NCBI GenBank assembly: GCA_937975525.1
Contig: CALJUJ010000460.1
Location: 1 to 7,279, forward strand
DNA length: 7,279 bases
DNA from: an uncultured bacterium
GTDB taxonomy: Bacteria; Desulfobacterota; Binatia; HRBIN30
Reading direction: 5' to 3'
The translations under genes and the position numbers were made by a program. Shown piece by piece: positions 1-7,279 of the stretch; positions within the stretch are counted from its first letter, which is position 1; each line of letters starts with the position of its first letter. A model generated the notes under the pieces. It was not told where the DNA came from and made no database searches. It saw nothing but the letters and a program-made list of their open reading frames with translations.

Positions 1-137
1 TCCTGGACGATGAAGCGGTGGCGGACGATCGTCGCGAAAGGGAGTAGGTCGAGCGCGGTCGCGAGCGCTGCCGGCCGTGCGGCAAGCGAGGCCTCGCCCG
101 TTCGATCCCCGCAGGGGTCCAGCCGGGGCAACGGCAC
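1..137 (-). CDS. Possible N-terminal part of a leftward gene, cut by the window edge (unrecognised)
   Basis: Reading leftward, a frame is open for 45 codons from a GTG at 137-135 to the window edge. An in-frame TGA lies six codons upstream of that GTG, so the start is confined to this short stretch. The peptide begins roughly VPLPRLDPCGDRTGEASLAA. It then turns hydrophobic and ends LLPFATIVRHRFIVQ, which looks more like real protein than the Arg/Ser/Ala-rich rightward frame over the same bases. Third codon positions are mostly G or C, as in the neighbouring genes. There is no convincing ribosome binding site before the GTG. If real, the gene is divergent from glnS, with about 78 bases between the two starts. 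I do not recognise the family. The RHRFIVQ end faintly recalls the first strand of hotdog-fold thioesterases, but that is only a hunch. A non-coding upstream region is the main alternative. Confidence 0.3.
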   Translation of the reverse strand, partial: MPLPRLDPCGDRTGEASLAARPAALATALDLLPFATIVRHRFIVQ

Positions 138-151
138 CGCCGTTCCGGTGC

Positions 152-180
152 TTCACCCGATCGCCGTTCTGGCGTATGCA
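152..180 (+). promoter_or_regulatory. Weak candidate sigma-70-type promoter for glnS
   Basis: TTCACC at 152-157 (compare TTGACA) is separated by 17 bases from TATGCA at 175-180 (compare TATAAT). This would start transcription about 30 bases before the glnS ATG at 216. Only the spacing and about half of each hexamer fit, so this is a suggestion only. No other position between 138 and 215 looked better by eye. Confidence 0.22.
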
Positions 181-200
181 TGGCGCTTCATTGCAATGGC

Positions 201-210
201 AGGAGCAGGA
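201..210 (+). promoter_or_regulatory. Ribosome binding site that decides the glnS start
   Basis: AGGAGCAGGA contains two Shine-Dalgarno-like cores, AGGAG (201-205) and AGGA (207-210). They lie 10 and 5 bases before the ATG at 216. This favours the 216 start over the in-frame ATG at 180, whose extra 12 residues do not resemble the GlnRS N-terminus. Confidence 0.65.
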
Positions 211-215
211 CGAAC

Positions 216-1909
<1,694 letters not shown>

Positions 1910-1913
<4 letters not shown>

Positions 1914-1927
1914 ATCACTTGATTTAG
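1910..1927. repeat. AT-rich palindrome over the glnS stop codon (possible operator)
   Basis: CTAAATCA (1910-1917) and TGATTTAG (1920-1927) are perfect inverted 8-base arms around the spacer CT. The left arm contains the glnS TAA. A 2-base spacer is too tight for the full stem to form in RNA, so a dimeric DNA-binding protein site is as plausible as a transcription end. There is no T-run after it. It stands out because its surroundings are GC-rich. It lies about 107 bases before the acyl-CoA dehydrogenase start. Confidence 0.4.
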
Positions 1928-1980
1928 TTCCTGTCCTCTCCTAGCGTCGCCGCACGCTTGCACTGGAACGCTGGACTCGC

Positions 1981-2004
1981 GCTCCGTCCGCGATAGGACG
2001 GAGC
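1981..2004. repeat. Perfect 9-bp hairpin in the leader of the acyl-CoA dehydrogenase genes
   Basis: GCTCCGTCC (1981-1989) pairs fully with GGACGGAGC (1996-2004) across the six-base loop GCGATA. No T-run follows, so it is not a standard intrinsic terminator. It could end glnS transcription with Rho, stabilise the 5' end of the downstream mRNA, or act as a protein-binding inverted repeat. A second small stem, CGTTG (2012-2016) with CAACG (2020-2024), ends right at the ribosome binding site of the next gene. Confidence 0.45.
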
Positions 2005-2033
2005 ACGAAGCCGTTGCGTCAACGAGGAGGGCC

Positions 2034-3155
2034 ATGAACTTCGATTTCTCCGACGACCAGAAAATGCTGCAGGAAGCGGCTCGCGATTTCCTTCGCGAGA
2101 GCTCGCCCCTCAGCACGTGCCGATCCGTTCTCGAGTCCCAACGTCCGTTCGACGAGGAGCTCTGGAAAGGTGCTGCGCAGCTCGGCTGGCTCGGCACCAC
2201 GATTCCCGAAGAGCACGGCGGCGCCGGATTCGGCCATCTCGAATTGGCCGTCATCGCCGAGGAGGTCGGTCGGTCGCTTGCCCCCATCCCCTTCGCGTCG
2301 ACGGCCTACCTCGGAACCGAGGCGCTGCTCCTCGCTGGCTCGGAGGAACAGCGACGCGAGTGGCTACCGCGGATCGCCGCCGGCGAGCGCATCCTCACCC
2401 TCGCCTTCGCCGAGCGTGCGGGACAGAACGGTGCTGCCGGGAGTGAGGCGCGCTTCGACGGCAGCACCTTGACGGGCACCAAGATGCCGGTGCTCGACGG
2501 CGCGTCCGCGCATGCAGCGATCGTCGTCGCCCGCCACGACGACGCCCTCAGCTGGGTCATCGTCGACCTCGAGGGCGACGGCGTCCAGCGTGAAACGCTC
2601 GAATCTTTCGACCCGAGTCGGCCGCTCGGCCGCATCACGTTCGAACGAGCTCCGGCGACTCTGCTGGGTACGGCTGGTGCTGGCCAGGCGATGACGGATC
2701 GGCTTCTCGACCGGGCGGCCGTTCTGCTTGCTTTCGAGCAGATCGGCTCGGCGGCCCGTGCCTTCGAGATCACGCGCGAATACACCTTGCAGCGGTATGC
2801 GTTCGGCCGCCCGATCGCATCGTTCCAAGCCCTCAAGCATCGGCTCGCCGACCTGTGGTGCGCCATCGAGCTGGCGCGCTCCAACTGCTACTACGGCGCC
2901 TGGGCCCTCAGTCACGACAACCCCGAGCTGGGGATCGCTGCCTGCCTCGCGCGCATCTCGGCCAGTGAAGCCTTCGACGCGGTCGCGCGTGACATGATCC
3001 AGATGCACGGCGGTGTGGGCTACACCTGGGAGTACGATTGTCACCTGTTCTACCGGCGCTCCAAGCTGCTGTCGTCCGTGCTGGGCACGACGAGCAGCTG
3101 GAAGGAGAAGCTCGTCCAACGCATCGAGGAGAAGGAGAGTGCAGCGGCTGCCTAG
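2034..3155 (+). CDS. Acyl-CoA dehydrogenase family protein, probable non-catalytic partner subunit
   Basis: This is an acyl-CoA dehydrogenase fold of 373 residues, about the family's usual length. The N-terminal helical domain opens MNFDFSDDQKMLQEAARDFL. PEEHGGAGFGHLE, near residue 60, is the usual substrate-side motif. The C-terminal domain has RYAFGRPIASFQALKH (254-269) and QMHGGVGYTWEYD (323-335). Two expected features are missing. The FAD-loop EPGAGSD motif is replaced by ERAGQNGAAGS. After YRRSK the chain runs LLSSVLGTTSSWKEKL, so the GT-x-E catalytic glutamate seen in the next gene is absent. Family members of this kind often act as one half of a heteromeric dehydrogenase, as in mycobacterial FadE28-FadE29. 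That role is inferred from the motifs and from the adjacent partner gene. The ATG at 2034 follows GAGGAGG (2024-2030). The substrate is unknown. Confidence 0.9.
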   Translation: MNFDFSDDQKMLQEAARDFLRESSPLSTCRSVLESQRPFDEELWKGAAQLGWLGTTIPEEHGGAGFGHLELAVIAEEVGRSLAPIPFASTAYLGTEALLLAGSEEQRREWLPRIAAGERILTLAFAERAGQNGAAGSEARFDGSTLTGTKMPVLDGASAHAAIVVARHDDALSWVIVDLEGDGVQRETLESFDPSRPLGRITFERAPATLLGTAGAGQAMTDRLLDRAAVLLAFEQIGSAARAFEITREYTLQRYAFGRPIASFQALKHRLADLWCAIELARSNCYYGAWALSHDNPELGIAACLARISASEAFDAVARDMIQMHGGVGYTWEYDCHLFYRRSKLLSSVLGTTSSWKEKLVQRIEEKESAAAA

Positions 3156-3178
3156 CCGCTGTCGGAAGGGTCGAAGCC

Positions 3179-4426
3179 ATGGATTTCAACGACACCCCCG
3201 AAGAAGCCGAGTTTCGTGCCACCGTTCGCAGCTGGCTCGACGCGAACACCGAGCTGCGCGGCCCCGACGACGCGCCCGGCGCGGCGCTGGGCGAGCGTAT
3301 CGACGACGAGACGCTCGCCGCGTGCAAGGCCTGGCAGAAGAGAAAGTCCGACGCCGGCTGGGCGTGCCTGCGGTGGCCGAAAAAGTACGGTGGTCGGGAA
3401 GCAACCCCCATCCAGAGCGTCATCTGGGGGCAGGAAGAAAAGCGCTACAAGACGCCCCCCGACATCTTCGGCATCGGTATCGGTATGGCGGGGCCGACGC
3501 TCATGGCCCACGCCACCGAGAAACAGAAGCTCGAGTGGCTGCCGAAGATGGCGTCCGGCGAGGAGATCTGGTGCCAGCTCTTCAGCGAGCCCGGCGCGGG
3601 CTCCGACCTCGCCGGACTGCGCACCTCGGCCGTTCGCGACGGCGACGACTGGATCGTCAACGGCCAGAAGATCTGGACCACGGGCGCCCAGTTCTGTGAC
3701 TGGGGCATCCTCGTGACCCGAACCGATCCCAGCCTGCCGAAGCACAAAGGGCTCACGTACTTCGTCGTCGACATGAAGTCGCCGGGCATCGAGGTGCGGC
3801 CGATCACGCAGATCAACGGCGGCCAGGGGTTCAACGAGGTATTCTTCAGCGACGTGCGCATTCCCGACGAGAACCGCCTGGAAGACGTGGGTGCCGGATG
3901 GCGGGTGGCGCTGACGACACTCATGAACGAGCGCGCGTCGATCGGCGCCGGCTCGGGTGGCGGCGGCGGTATCGGCGATCTGCTGGCGCTCGCGCGGCGC
4001 GCCGTCGTCGATGGAAGTCCCGCGCTCGAGGATCGGGCCGTGCGGGCGCGCATCGCCGATTTCTACGTCACGTCCAAGGGGCTGCAGTTCACCGCCGCAC
4101 GCACGCAGAGCGCGCTTTCCCAGGGCAAGACGCCCGGCCCCGAGGCCAGTCTCGGCAAGTTGGTCGGCGGCGTGTTGATTCAAGAGATGGCGGAATTCGC
4201 CATGGAGCTGCAGGGAACCGCCGCCGCGGTCAGCGACCCGACGGTCGCGGCGAGCGCTGGTGCTTGGCAGGATCGCTACCTCGCCATTCCCGGCTTGCGC
4301 ATCGCCGGCGGTACCGACGAGGTGTTGCGCAACATCATCGCCGAACGCGTCTTGGGACTGCCGCCGGAGATCCGCACCGACAAGAACGTCCCCTACAAGG
4401 ACGTACCCACGGGCCCGTCGTCGTAG
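3179..4426 (+). CDS. Acyl-CoA dehydrogenase, probable catalytic subunit of the pair
   Basis: This 415-residue FAD-dependent acyl-CoA dehydrogenase would introduce an alpha,beta double bond into an acyl-CoA. The motifs are complete. FSEPGAGSD at 135-143 is the FAD/substrate loop, KIWTTGA at 164-170 a flavin-contacting strand, and GGTDEVLRNIIAERVLGLP near 378-396 the C-terminal signature. Glu381 in GGTDE matches the catalytic base position of short- and medium-chain enzymes. Glu251 in NERA sits about where isovaleryl- and long-chain enzymes carry theirs. My by-eye alignment cannot choose between them. A glycine-rich loop (GAGSGGGGGIG, about 256-266) follows Glu251. The start at 3179 has GGAAGG nine bases upstream. 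The frame is open further upstream to 3038, but that would overlap the preceding gene and lacks support. The 23-base gap to the upstream dehydrogenase implies one transcript and probably one complex. N-terminal MDFNDTPEEAEF suggests the FadE29-like branch. Confidence 0.93.
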   Translation: MDFNDTPEEAEFRATVRSWLDANTELRGPDDAPGAALGERIDDETLAACKAWQKRKSDAGWACLRWPKKYGGREATPIQSVIWGQEEKRYKTPPDIFGIGIGMAGPTLMAHATEKQKLEWLPKMASGEEIWCQLFSEPGAGSDLAGLRTSAVRDGDDWIVNGQKIWTTGAQFCDWGILVTRTDPSLPKHKGLTYFVVDMKSPGIEVRPITQINGGQGFNEVFFSDVRIPDENRLEDVGAGWRVALTTLMNERASIGAGSGGGGGIGDLLALARRAVVDGSPALEDRAVRARIADFYVTSKGLQFTAARTQSALSQGKTPGPEASLGKLVGGVLIQEMAEFAMELQGTAAAVSDPTVAASAGAWQDRYLAIPGLRIAGGTDEVLRNIIAERVLGLPPEIRTDKNVPYKDVPTGPSS

Positions 4427-4435
4427 CCGACACCG

Positions 4436-4469
4436 CGGCTGCCGGGCGGGCGACACCGCCCGGCAGCCG
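4436..4469. terminator. Perfect 14-bp hairpin between convergent genes, probable shared transcription end
   Basis: CGGCTGCCGGGCGG (4436-4449) and CCGCCCGGCAGCCG (4456-4469) are perfect inverted arms around the loop GCGACA. The structure fills most of the 49-base gap between the stop of the rightward dehydrogenase and the stop of the leftward crotonase, so it would form in both transcripts. Neither flank has a T-run. It is therefore not a textbook intrinsic terminator. It may act with Rho or protect 3' ends. Confidence 0.6.
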
Positions 4470-4475
4470 AGAGCC

Positions 4476-5297
4476 TCACAGGCGCTGAAACGCCGGCTTT
4501 CGCTTCTCCAAGAAGGACATCACCCCCTCGCGAAAGTCGGGCTTCTCGAACGTCCCGAACATCAACCGAATCGCATCCTTCTCGGCAGGTCCGAGCCGCT
4601 CCGACAGATGTTGGTAGACTTGACGCTTCATCGTCGCCATCGACGACGGCGAGCAATGTTCGGCGAGCTCGCGTGCGTAGGAGCGGACGAATGGAACGAG
4701 CTCGTCGTGCGGCAGGGTTCGATTGACCAGCCCGATCCGTTCGGCTTCGGCGGCATCGACCTTCCGCGCCGAGAGCAGGAGGTCGAGCGCATGCGCCGGC
4801 CCGACCAACCGGTCGAGGAGCCAGCTCACGCCCCACTCGGCGATGAGGCCCCGGCGCGAGAACGCCGTCGTGAACACGGCACGATCCGATGCGAAGCGTA
4901 GGTCGCAGGCAAGCGCGATGGGAACGGCCATCCCGGCGATGGGCCCGTTGATGGCCGCGATCACCGGCTTGCCGATCGACATGGGGTAGGTGTACGTCCC
5001 GCGAAAGTCCTCGCCCGCTTCTGGATCACCCGGATCGGCATCGAGCTCGGGGGGGGCCCCCGCATCGCCTTGTCCCAGGCTGATCGACTTCAAGTCCTTG
5101 AGGTCGGCCCCGGCGCAGAAGCCGCGACCGGCACCTGTGATCACGATGGCGACCACCCGCTCGTCCTTCTCGGCGGCCGCCATGGCATGCTTGACCTCCG
5201 CGCCCATGCGGGTCGTCCATGCGTTCAGTGTCTGCGGGCGATTGAGGGTGATCGTCGCGATCGGGTCTTCGACGTCGAAGAGGATCTGCTCGTACAT
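4476..5297 (-). CDS. Crotonase-fold enoyl-CoA hydratase/isomerase family protein
   Basis: The 273-residue product is a crotonase superfamily member acting on CoA thioesters. N-terminal IATITLNRPQTLNAW, then GRGFCAGADL (57-66) and KPVIAAINGPIAGMA (110-124), supply the two oxyanion-hole segments. The C-terminal tail FREGVMSFLEKRKPAF is typical of the family. By-eye alignment to rat mitochondrial hydratase puts Pro126 at catalytic Glu144 and Phe146 at Glu164, so the classical hydratase pair is absent. Glu154 in GLIAEWGVSWLL lines up with the catalytic Asp of PaaG-type isomerases. An isomerase, retro-aldol/hydrolase-type or other crotonase reaction is therefore as likely as hydration. An unusually long acidic loop (about 75-97) follows GADL. 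The ATG at 5297 has AGGGAG eight bases upstream, and this sequence overlaps the stop codon of the preceding MaoC gene. The two genes are 12 bases apart and co-transcribed. Confidence 0.92.
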   Translation of the reverse strand: MYEQILFDVEDPIATITLNRPQTLNAWTTRMGAEVKHAMAAAEKDERVVAIVITGAGRGFCAGADLKDLKSISLGQGDAGAPPELDADPGDPEAGEDFRGTYTYPMSIGKPVIAAINGPIAGMAVPIALACDLRFASDRAVFTTAFSRRGLIAEWGVSWLLDRLVGPAHALDLLLSARKVDAAEAERIGLVNRTLPHDELVPFVRSYARELAEHCSPSSMATMKRQVYQHLSERLGPAEKDAIRLMFGTFEKPDFREGVMSFLEKRKPAFQRL

Positions 5298-5309
5298 TGT
5301 AGTAGCTCC

Positions 5310-6167
5310 CTAGTCGCGCACGGTGATGGCGCAATGGCTGATCACCGGGCTTTGCCGTTCCTTCGCGTGAGCCGCGATCAGGATCCTGTTCCCCTCGCGC
5401 CAGAGCGAGGTCAGCATCGTCTCGCCCGGAAAGAACACGCCTGCGAAGCGTGCCTGATACCGTGCGACCCGGTCGACGTCGCCACCCAGCATCCGATCCA
5501 CGGCGGCCTTGCAGACGATCCCGTACGAGCACAACCCGTGTAGGATCGGCACACCGAATCCCCCGAGCTTGGCGAACTCGGGGTCGGCGTGGAGCGGATT
5601 CTTGTCTCCCGACAATCGGTACAGCAGCGCTTGCTGCGGAAACGTCGGTGTCTCGACGACTTCATCCGGGCTTCGTTCCGGTGCGGCATGGCTCGCCTTG
5701 GGGCCGGCATCACCGCCGAAGCCGCCCTCGCCGCGAGCGAAGATGCTAAAGCGATTGGTGAACAACTTCTCTCCCGACTCGAGCGTCGTGTCCACCTCGA
5801 TGATGATCAAGGCGGCCTTTCCCTTGTCGTAGACGCCGGCAATCCGCGGCTGATTGGTCACCCGGGCGGAGGTTGGAATCGAGCGGTGCACTTCCAGGTC
5901 CTGCTCACCGTGCAGGACCATCATGAAGTTGATGTCGATTCCCGGCAGCCCGGCCATGCCACCCATCGCTCCGAAGGTCGGGACGACCCCGAAGCTCGGC
6001 AACACCTTCAACTCCTTCTCGTACGTGTACTGCAGCTCGGCCGTATCGGTCGGCCGCTCGAACCCGGCGCCAACGCCGAGATGGTACAGGATGACCTGGT
6101 CCTGGCTCCACTCGGTCGTGGTCGACGCCATTTCCGCGGCCATGGCCTTCTGGGGATCGACAGGCAT
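5310..6167 (-). CDS. MaoC-family (hydratase 2 type) enoyl-CoA hydratase
   Basis: This 285-residue double-hotdog protein resembles the hydratase 2 domain of peroxisomal multifunctional enzyme 2 and its bacterial relatives, which hydrate trans-2-enoyl-CoA to (3R)-hydroxyacyl-CoA. The N-terminal hotdog (about 20-145) covers LYHLGVGAGFERP, LPSFGVVPTFGAM and VLHGEQDLEVHRSIP, and ends in ARGEGGFGG (144-152). The C-terminal hotdog carries the hydratase 2 motif YRLSGDKNPLHADP (183-196), with catalytic Asp188 and His193. A FGVPILHGLCSYG segment (204-216) follows. As usual for the family, only the C-terminal half carries the catalytic pair. The ATG at 6167 has AAGGAG ten bases upstream. In-frame ATGs at residues 9 and 13 are weaker choices. 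It lies 28 bases after the hydrolase and 12 bases before the crotonase in the same operon. Substrate size is not evident. Steroid side-chain or other bulky acyl-CoA is possible, as for mycobacterial homologues. Confidence 0.93.
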   Translation of the reverse strand: MPVDPQKAMAAEMASTTTEWSQDQVILYHLGVGAGFERPTDTAELQYTYEKELKVLPSFGVVPTFGAMGGMAGLPGIDINFMMVLHGEQDLEVHRSIPTSARVTNQPRIAGVYDKGKAALIIIEVDTTLESGEKLFTNRFSIFARGEGGFGGDAGPKASHAAPERSPDEVVETPTFPQQALLYRLSGDKNPLHADPEFAKLGGFGVPILHGLCSYGIVCKAAVDRMLGGDVDRVARYQARFAGVFFPGETMLTSLWREGNRILIAAHAKERQSPVISHCAITVRD

Positions 6168-6195
6168 GTTCTTGGTTCTCCTTTTCTAGTTTTGC

Positions 6196-7014
6196 TCAAC
6201 GCGACGCCGCCGCAGGGCCCGGCGCGGGATCGGCGGCGGAAAAAAAGCGGCTCACGGCGCCGGCGACGGCGACGGGGGCATCGACGCTCGCCAGATGTCC
6301 TGCTCCGGCGATGATCTCGGATGAACACCGGGCGAGTCGCGCCGCGAAACGCCGCGCGTAGCTCGGTGGAACGATGGCGTCGTCGGCGCCCCAGACCAGA
6401 AACACCGGCGCCGTCACGCGCCGTAGGCGTTTGGCGAGTCCGCGATCGCCGAACGGCCAGATCAGGCGGGCCGCCGCCTCGTCGGCGCGAACCGCCTCGA
6501 TCTCGTGCTCCGCCAGCGCCTCGGCGTCGCGTCCGCGCGCGGCGAACGCGCTGGTGTAGGCCTTCGGGTCACGGCACAGGAGCCCCGGAATGTCGGGCAT
6601 GTGGCTCTGGTAAGGGTTGCGAACGGGATCGTCGGCTGCGTAGAGGCCGAGCGGTCCGATGGCAGCCAATCTGCGGACGGCGCCGGGCGCCACCGCTGCC
6701 GCTTCGAAGGCCAGCATCGCGCCGATCGACTCGGCGACGAGGTCGCTGCCGCACAGGTCGCTCGCCTCGAGCAGGTCGAGCGCCATCGTGATCCAATCGA
6801 TGGTGTCGTCCAACTCGCCCGGCTCCGAGCCCGGAAAGCCGGGTAGGGACGGCACGACGACGCGGTGCTGATCGGCGAGCCGATCGAGAAAGGGCGTCCA
6901 CGACGGCGTTCCGCGAAAGCCAGCCAGAAAGCCGACTTTCGTGCCCGTTCCCATCTCCCAGATGCGGCACCGGCATCCCGCCACCGAAACGAACCGCTCG
7001 TGCGGGCGGGTCAT
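6196..7014 (-). CDS. Alpha/beta hydrolase
   Basis: The 272-residue product is an alpha/beta-hydrolase fold protein. The nucleophile elbow is VAESIGAM with Ser96 (small-residue-x-Ser-x-Gly; Glu95 sits where many have His). The acid is Asp212 in VWGADDAIVPP, and the base is His240 in AGAGHLASVD. The first strand FLAGFRGTPSW (29-39) replaces the common HG oxyanion motif with AGFRG. VVPSLPGFPGSE is the usual following loop. A cap region lies around 130-190. Its reaction is unknown; ester, lactone, C-C bond or CoA-thioester hydrolysis are all possible. Next to a flavin oxidoreductase, opening an oxidised ring product is attractive but unproven. I chose the ATG at 7014 because it overlaps the upstream stop as ATGA and has AGGTG seven bases before it. 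The in-frame ATG at 7098 would add a Cys/Arg-rich stretch read out of frame through the upstream gene. The Ala/Pro-rich C-terminal tail is probably disordered. Confidence 0.9.
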   Translation of the reverse strand: MTRPHERFVSVAGCRCRIWEMGTGTKVGFLAGFRGTPSWTPFLDRLADQHRVVVPSLPGFPGSEPGELDDTIDWITMALDLLEASDLCGSDLVAESIGAMLAFEAAAVAPGAVRRLAAIGPLGLYAADDPVRNPYQSHMPDIPGLLCRDPKAYTSAFAARGRDAEALAEHEIEAVRADEAAARLIWPFGDRGLAKRLRRVTAPVFLVWGADDAIVPPSYARRFAARLARCSSEIIAGAGHLASVDAPVAVAGAVSRFFSAADPAPGPAAASR

Positions 7015-7279
7015 CCGTCGACACCTGCAGGCGCCGCAGGCCGCTCGGCCATGCGCCGTTCGGCCGCAAGCGGTCGCGGCCACCAATGGTTCTCCCACTC
7101 GTCGTCGAAGAGGCCGGCAACCTGCGGCATGACCTGCGCGGCGAAGAGCTCGGTGTTGTGACGGACGAGGTCCTTGGCCATGTTCCCGAACTGCCGCAGG
7201 ACCATCATCTGCCCGGCGTTCAGGGCGACGGCTACCTCGCGGAGACGAGCCTGCTCCGCATGCACCCGGACGACATGCA
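7011..7279 (-). CDS. C-terminal end of an LLM-class flavin-dependent oxidoreductase (partial)
   Basis: About 89 C-terminal residues are visible, and the frame is open to the window edge, so the true start lies outside. The chain has AGQMMVLRQFGNMAKDLVRH, then NTELFAAQVMPQV, then a W-rich ENHWWP tail and a charged Ala/Pro-rich end. The pattern 'QFG-x-M ... N-x-x-LFA-x-x-VMP' is characteristic of the last helices of bacterial-luciferase-like monooxygenases (FMN- or F420-dependent, TIM barrel), which oxidise small substrates. Cofactor-binding and substrate residues lie outside the window, so neither the cofactor nor the reaction can be stated. The stop TGA (7013-7011) overlaps the ATG of the hydrolase, indicating translational coupling and a shared pathway. 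A GTG at 7265 is in frame but is internal, not a plausible start. Confidence 0.8.
   Translation of the reverse strand, partial: HVVRVHAEQARLREVAVALNAGQMMVLRQFGNMAKDLVRHNTELFAAQVMPQVAGLFDDEWENHWWPRPLAAERRMAERPAAPAGVDG
7022..7026 (-). promoter_or_regulatory. Ribosome binding site that supports the hydrolase start
   Basis: On the minus strand AGGTG lies seven bases before the ATG at 7014, inside the end of the upstream oxidoreductase gene. With the ATGA overlap it supports re-initiation at 7014. Confidence 0.5.

Noticed and set aside
98..118. GTTCGATCC resembling a tRNA T-loop
   Set aside because: The five bases before and after TTCGATC do not pair, and no acceptor, D or anticodon stem can be drawn around it.
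3038..3178. N-terminal extension of the second acyl-CoA dehydrogenase from an upstream start at 3038
   Set aside because: It overlaps the first dehydrogenase out of frame, and the family N-terminus begins naturally at MDFND with a ribosome binding site before 3179.
3951..3972. GGT/GGC run as a possible microsatellite or slipped-strand phase switch
   Set aside because: It is short, encodes a glycine-rich loop inside an intact frame, and changes in whole codons would not switch expression.
3152..4456. Leftward open frame of 434 codons opposite the second acyl-CoA dehydrogenase
   Set aside because: It lies wholly antisense to a gene with complete family motifs, and has no recognisable domain and no plausible operon position.
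5589..6314. Rightward open frame opposite the MaoC gene
   Set aside because: It is antisense to a clear hydratase 2 gene, with Arg-rich composition and an RRRRRRG-type tail, so a shadow frame.
7015..7098. Longer N-terminus for the alpha/beta hydrolase from the ATG at 7098
   Set aside because: The extra 28 residues are Cys/Arg/Ala-rich and come from reading the upstream oxidoreductase gene out of frame; the ATGA start at 7014 fits better.

Overview
The window is GC-rich bacterial chromosome, densely coded, with short intergenic gaps and clear ribosome binding sites. It carries glnS (direct glutaminyl-tRNA synthetase) beside a block of acyl-CoA and flavin-dependent catabolic genes. GlnRS, the GC bias and the type of acyl-CoA genes suggest a proteobacterial or deltaproteobacterial-type lineage (Myxococcota- or Binatota-like). 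This is inference from gene content; nothing here fixes the taxon.

Layout. Positions 1-137 may hold the start of a leftward gene cut by the window edge (weak call). glnS runs rightward from 216 to 1913. A 120-base gap with two inverted repeats follows. Two adjacent rightward acyl-CoA dehydrogenase genes then span 2034-3155 and 3179-4426 with only 23 bases between them. The two halves of the window converge at 4427-4475, which holds a perfect 14-bp GC-rich hairpin, probably a shared transcription end. A tight leftward operon fills the rest. Read in its own direction it encodes the C-terminal end of an LLM-type flavin-dependent oxidoreductase (7279-7011), an alpha/beta hydrolase (7014-6196, ATGA overlap), a MaoC/hydratase-2 family enoyl-CoA hydratase (6167-5310), and a crotonase-family enoyl-CoA hydratase/isomerase-like protein (5297-4476).

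How the genes may work together. The LLM enzyme could oxidise a substrate and the hydrolase could open or cleave the product. The acyl-CoA dehydrogenase pair, MaoC hydratase and crotonase would supply dehydrogenation, hydration and isomerisation or C-C bond chemistry on the acyl-CoA. The two dehydrogenases look complementary. The first lacks the usual FAD-loop motif and C-terminal catalytic Glu, and the second has both. That resembles the heteromeric (alpha2beta2) acyl-CoA dehydrogenases of actinobacterial steroid degradation. The crotonase lacks both canonical hydratase glutamates. A dedicated route for a cyclic, branched or steroid/terpenoid-like acid is a reasonable hypothesis, but the substrate cannot be read from the sequence. 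I found no mobile element, CRISPR array, RNA gene or clearly new defence or biosynthetic system.
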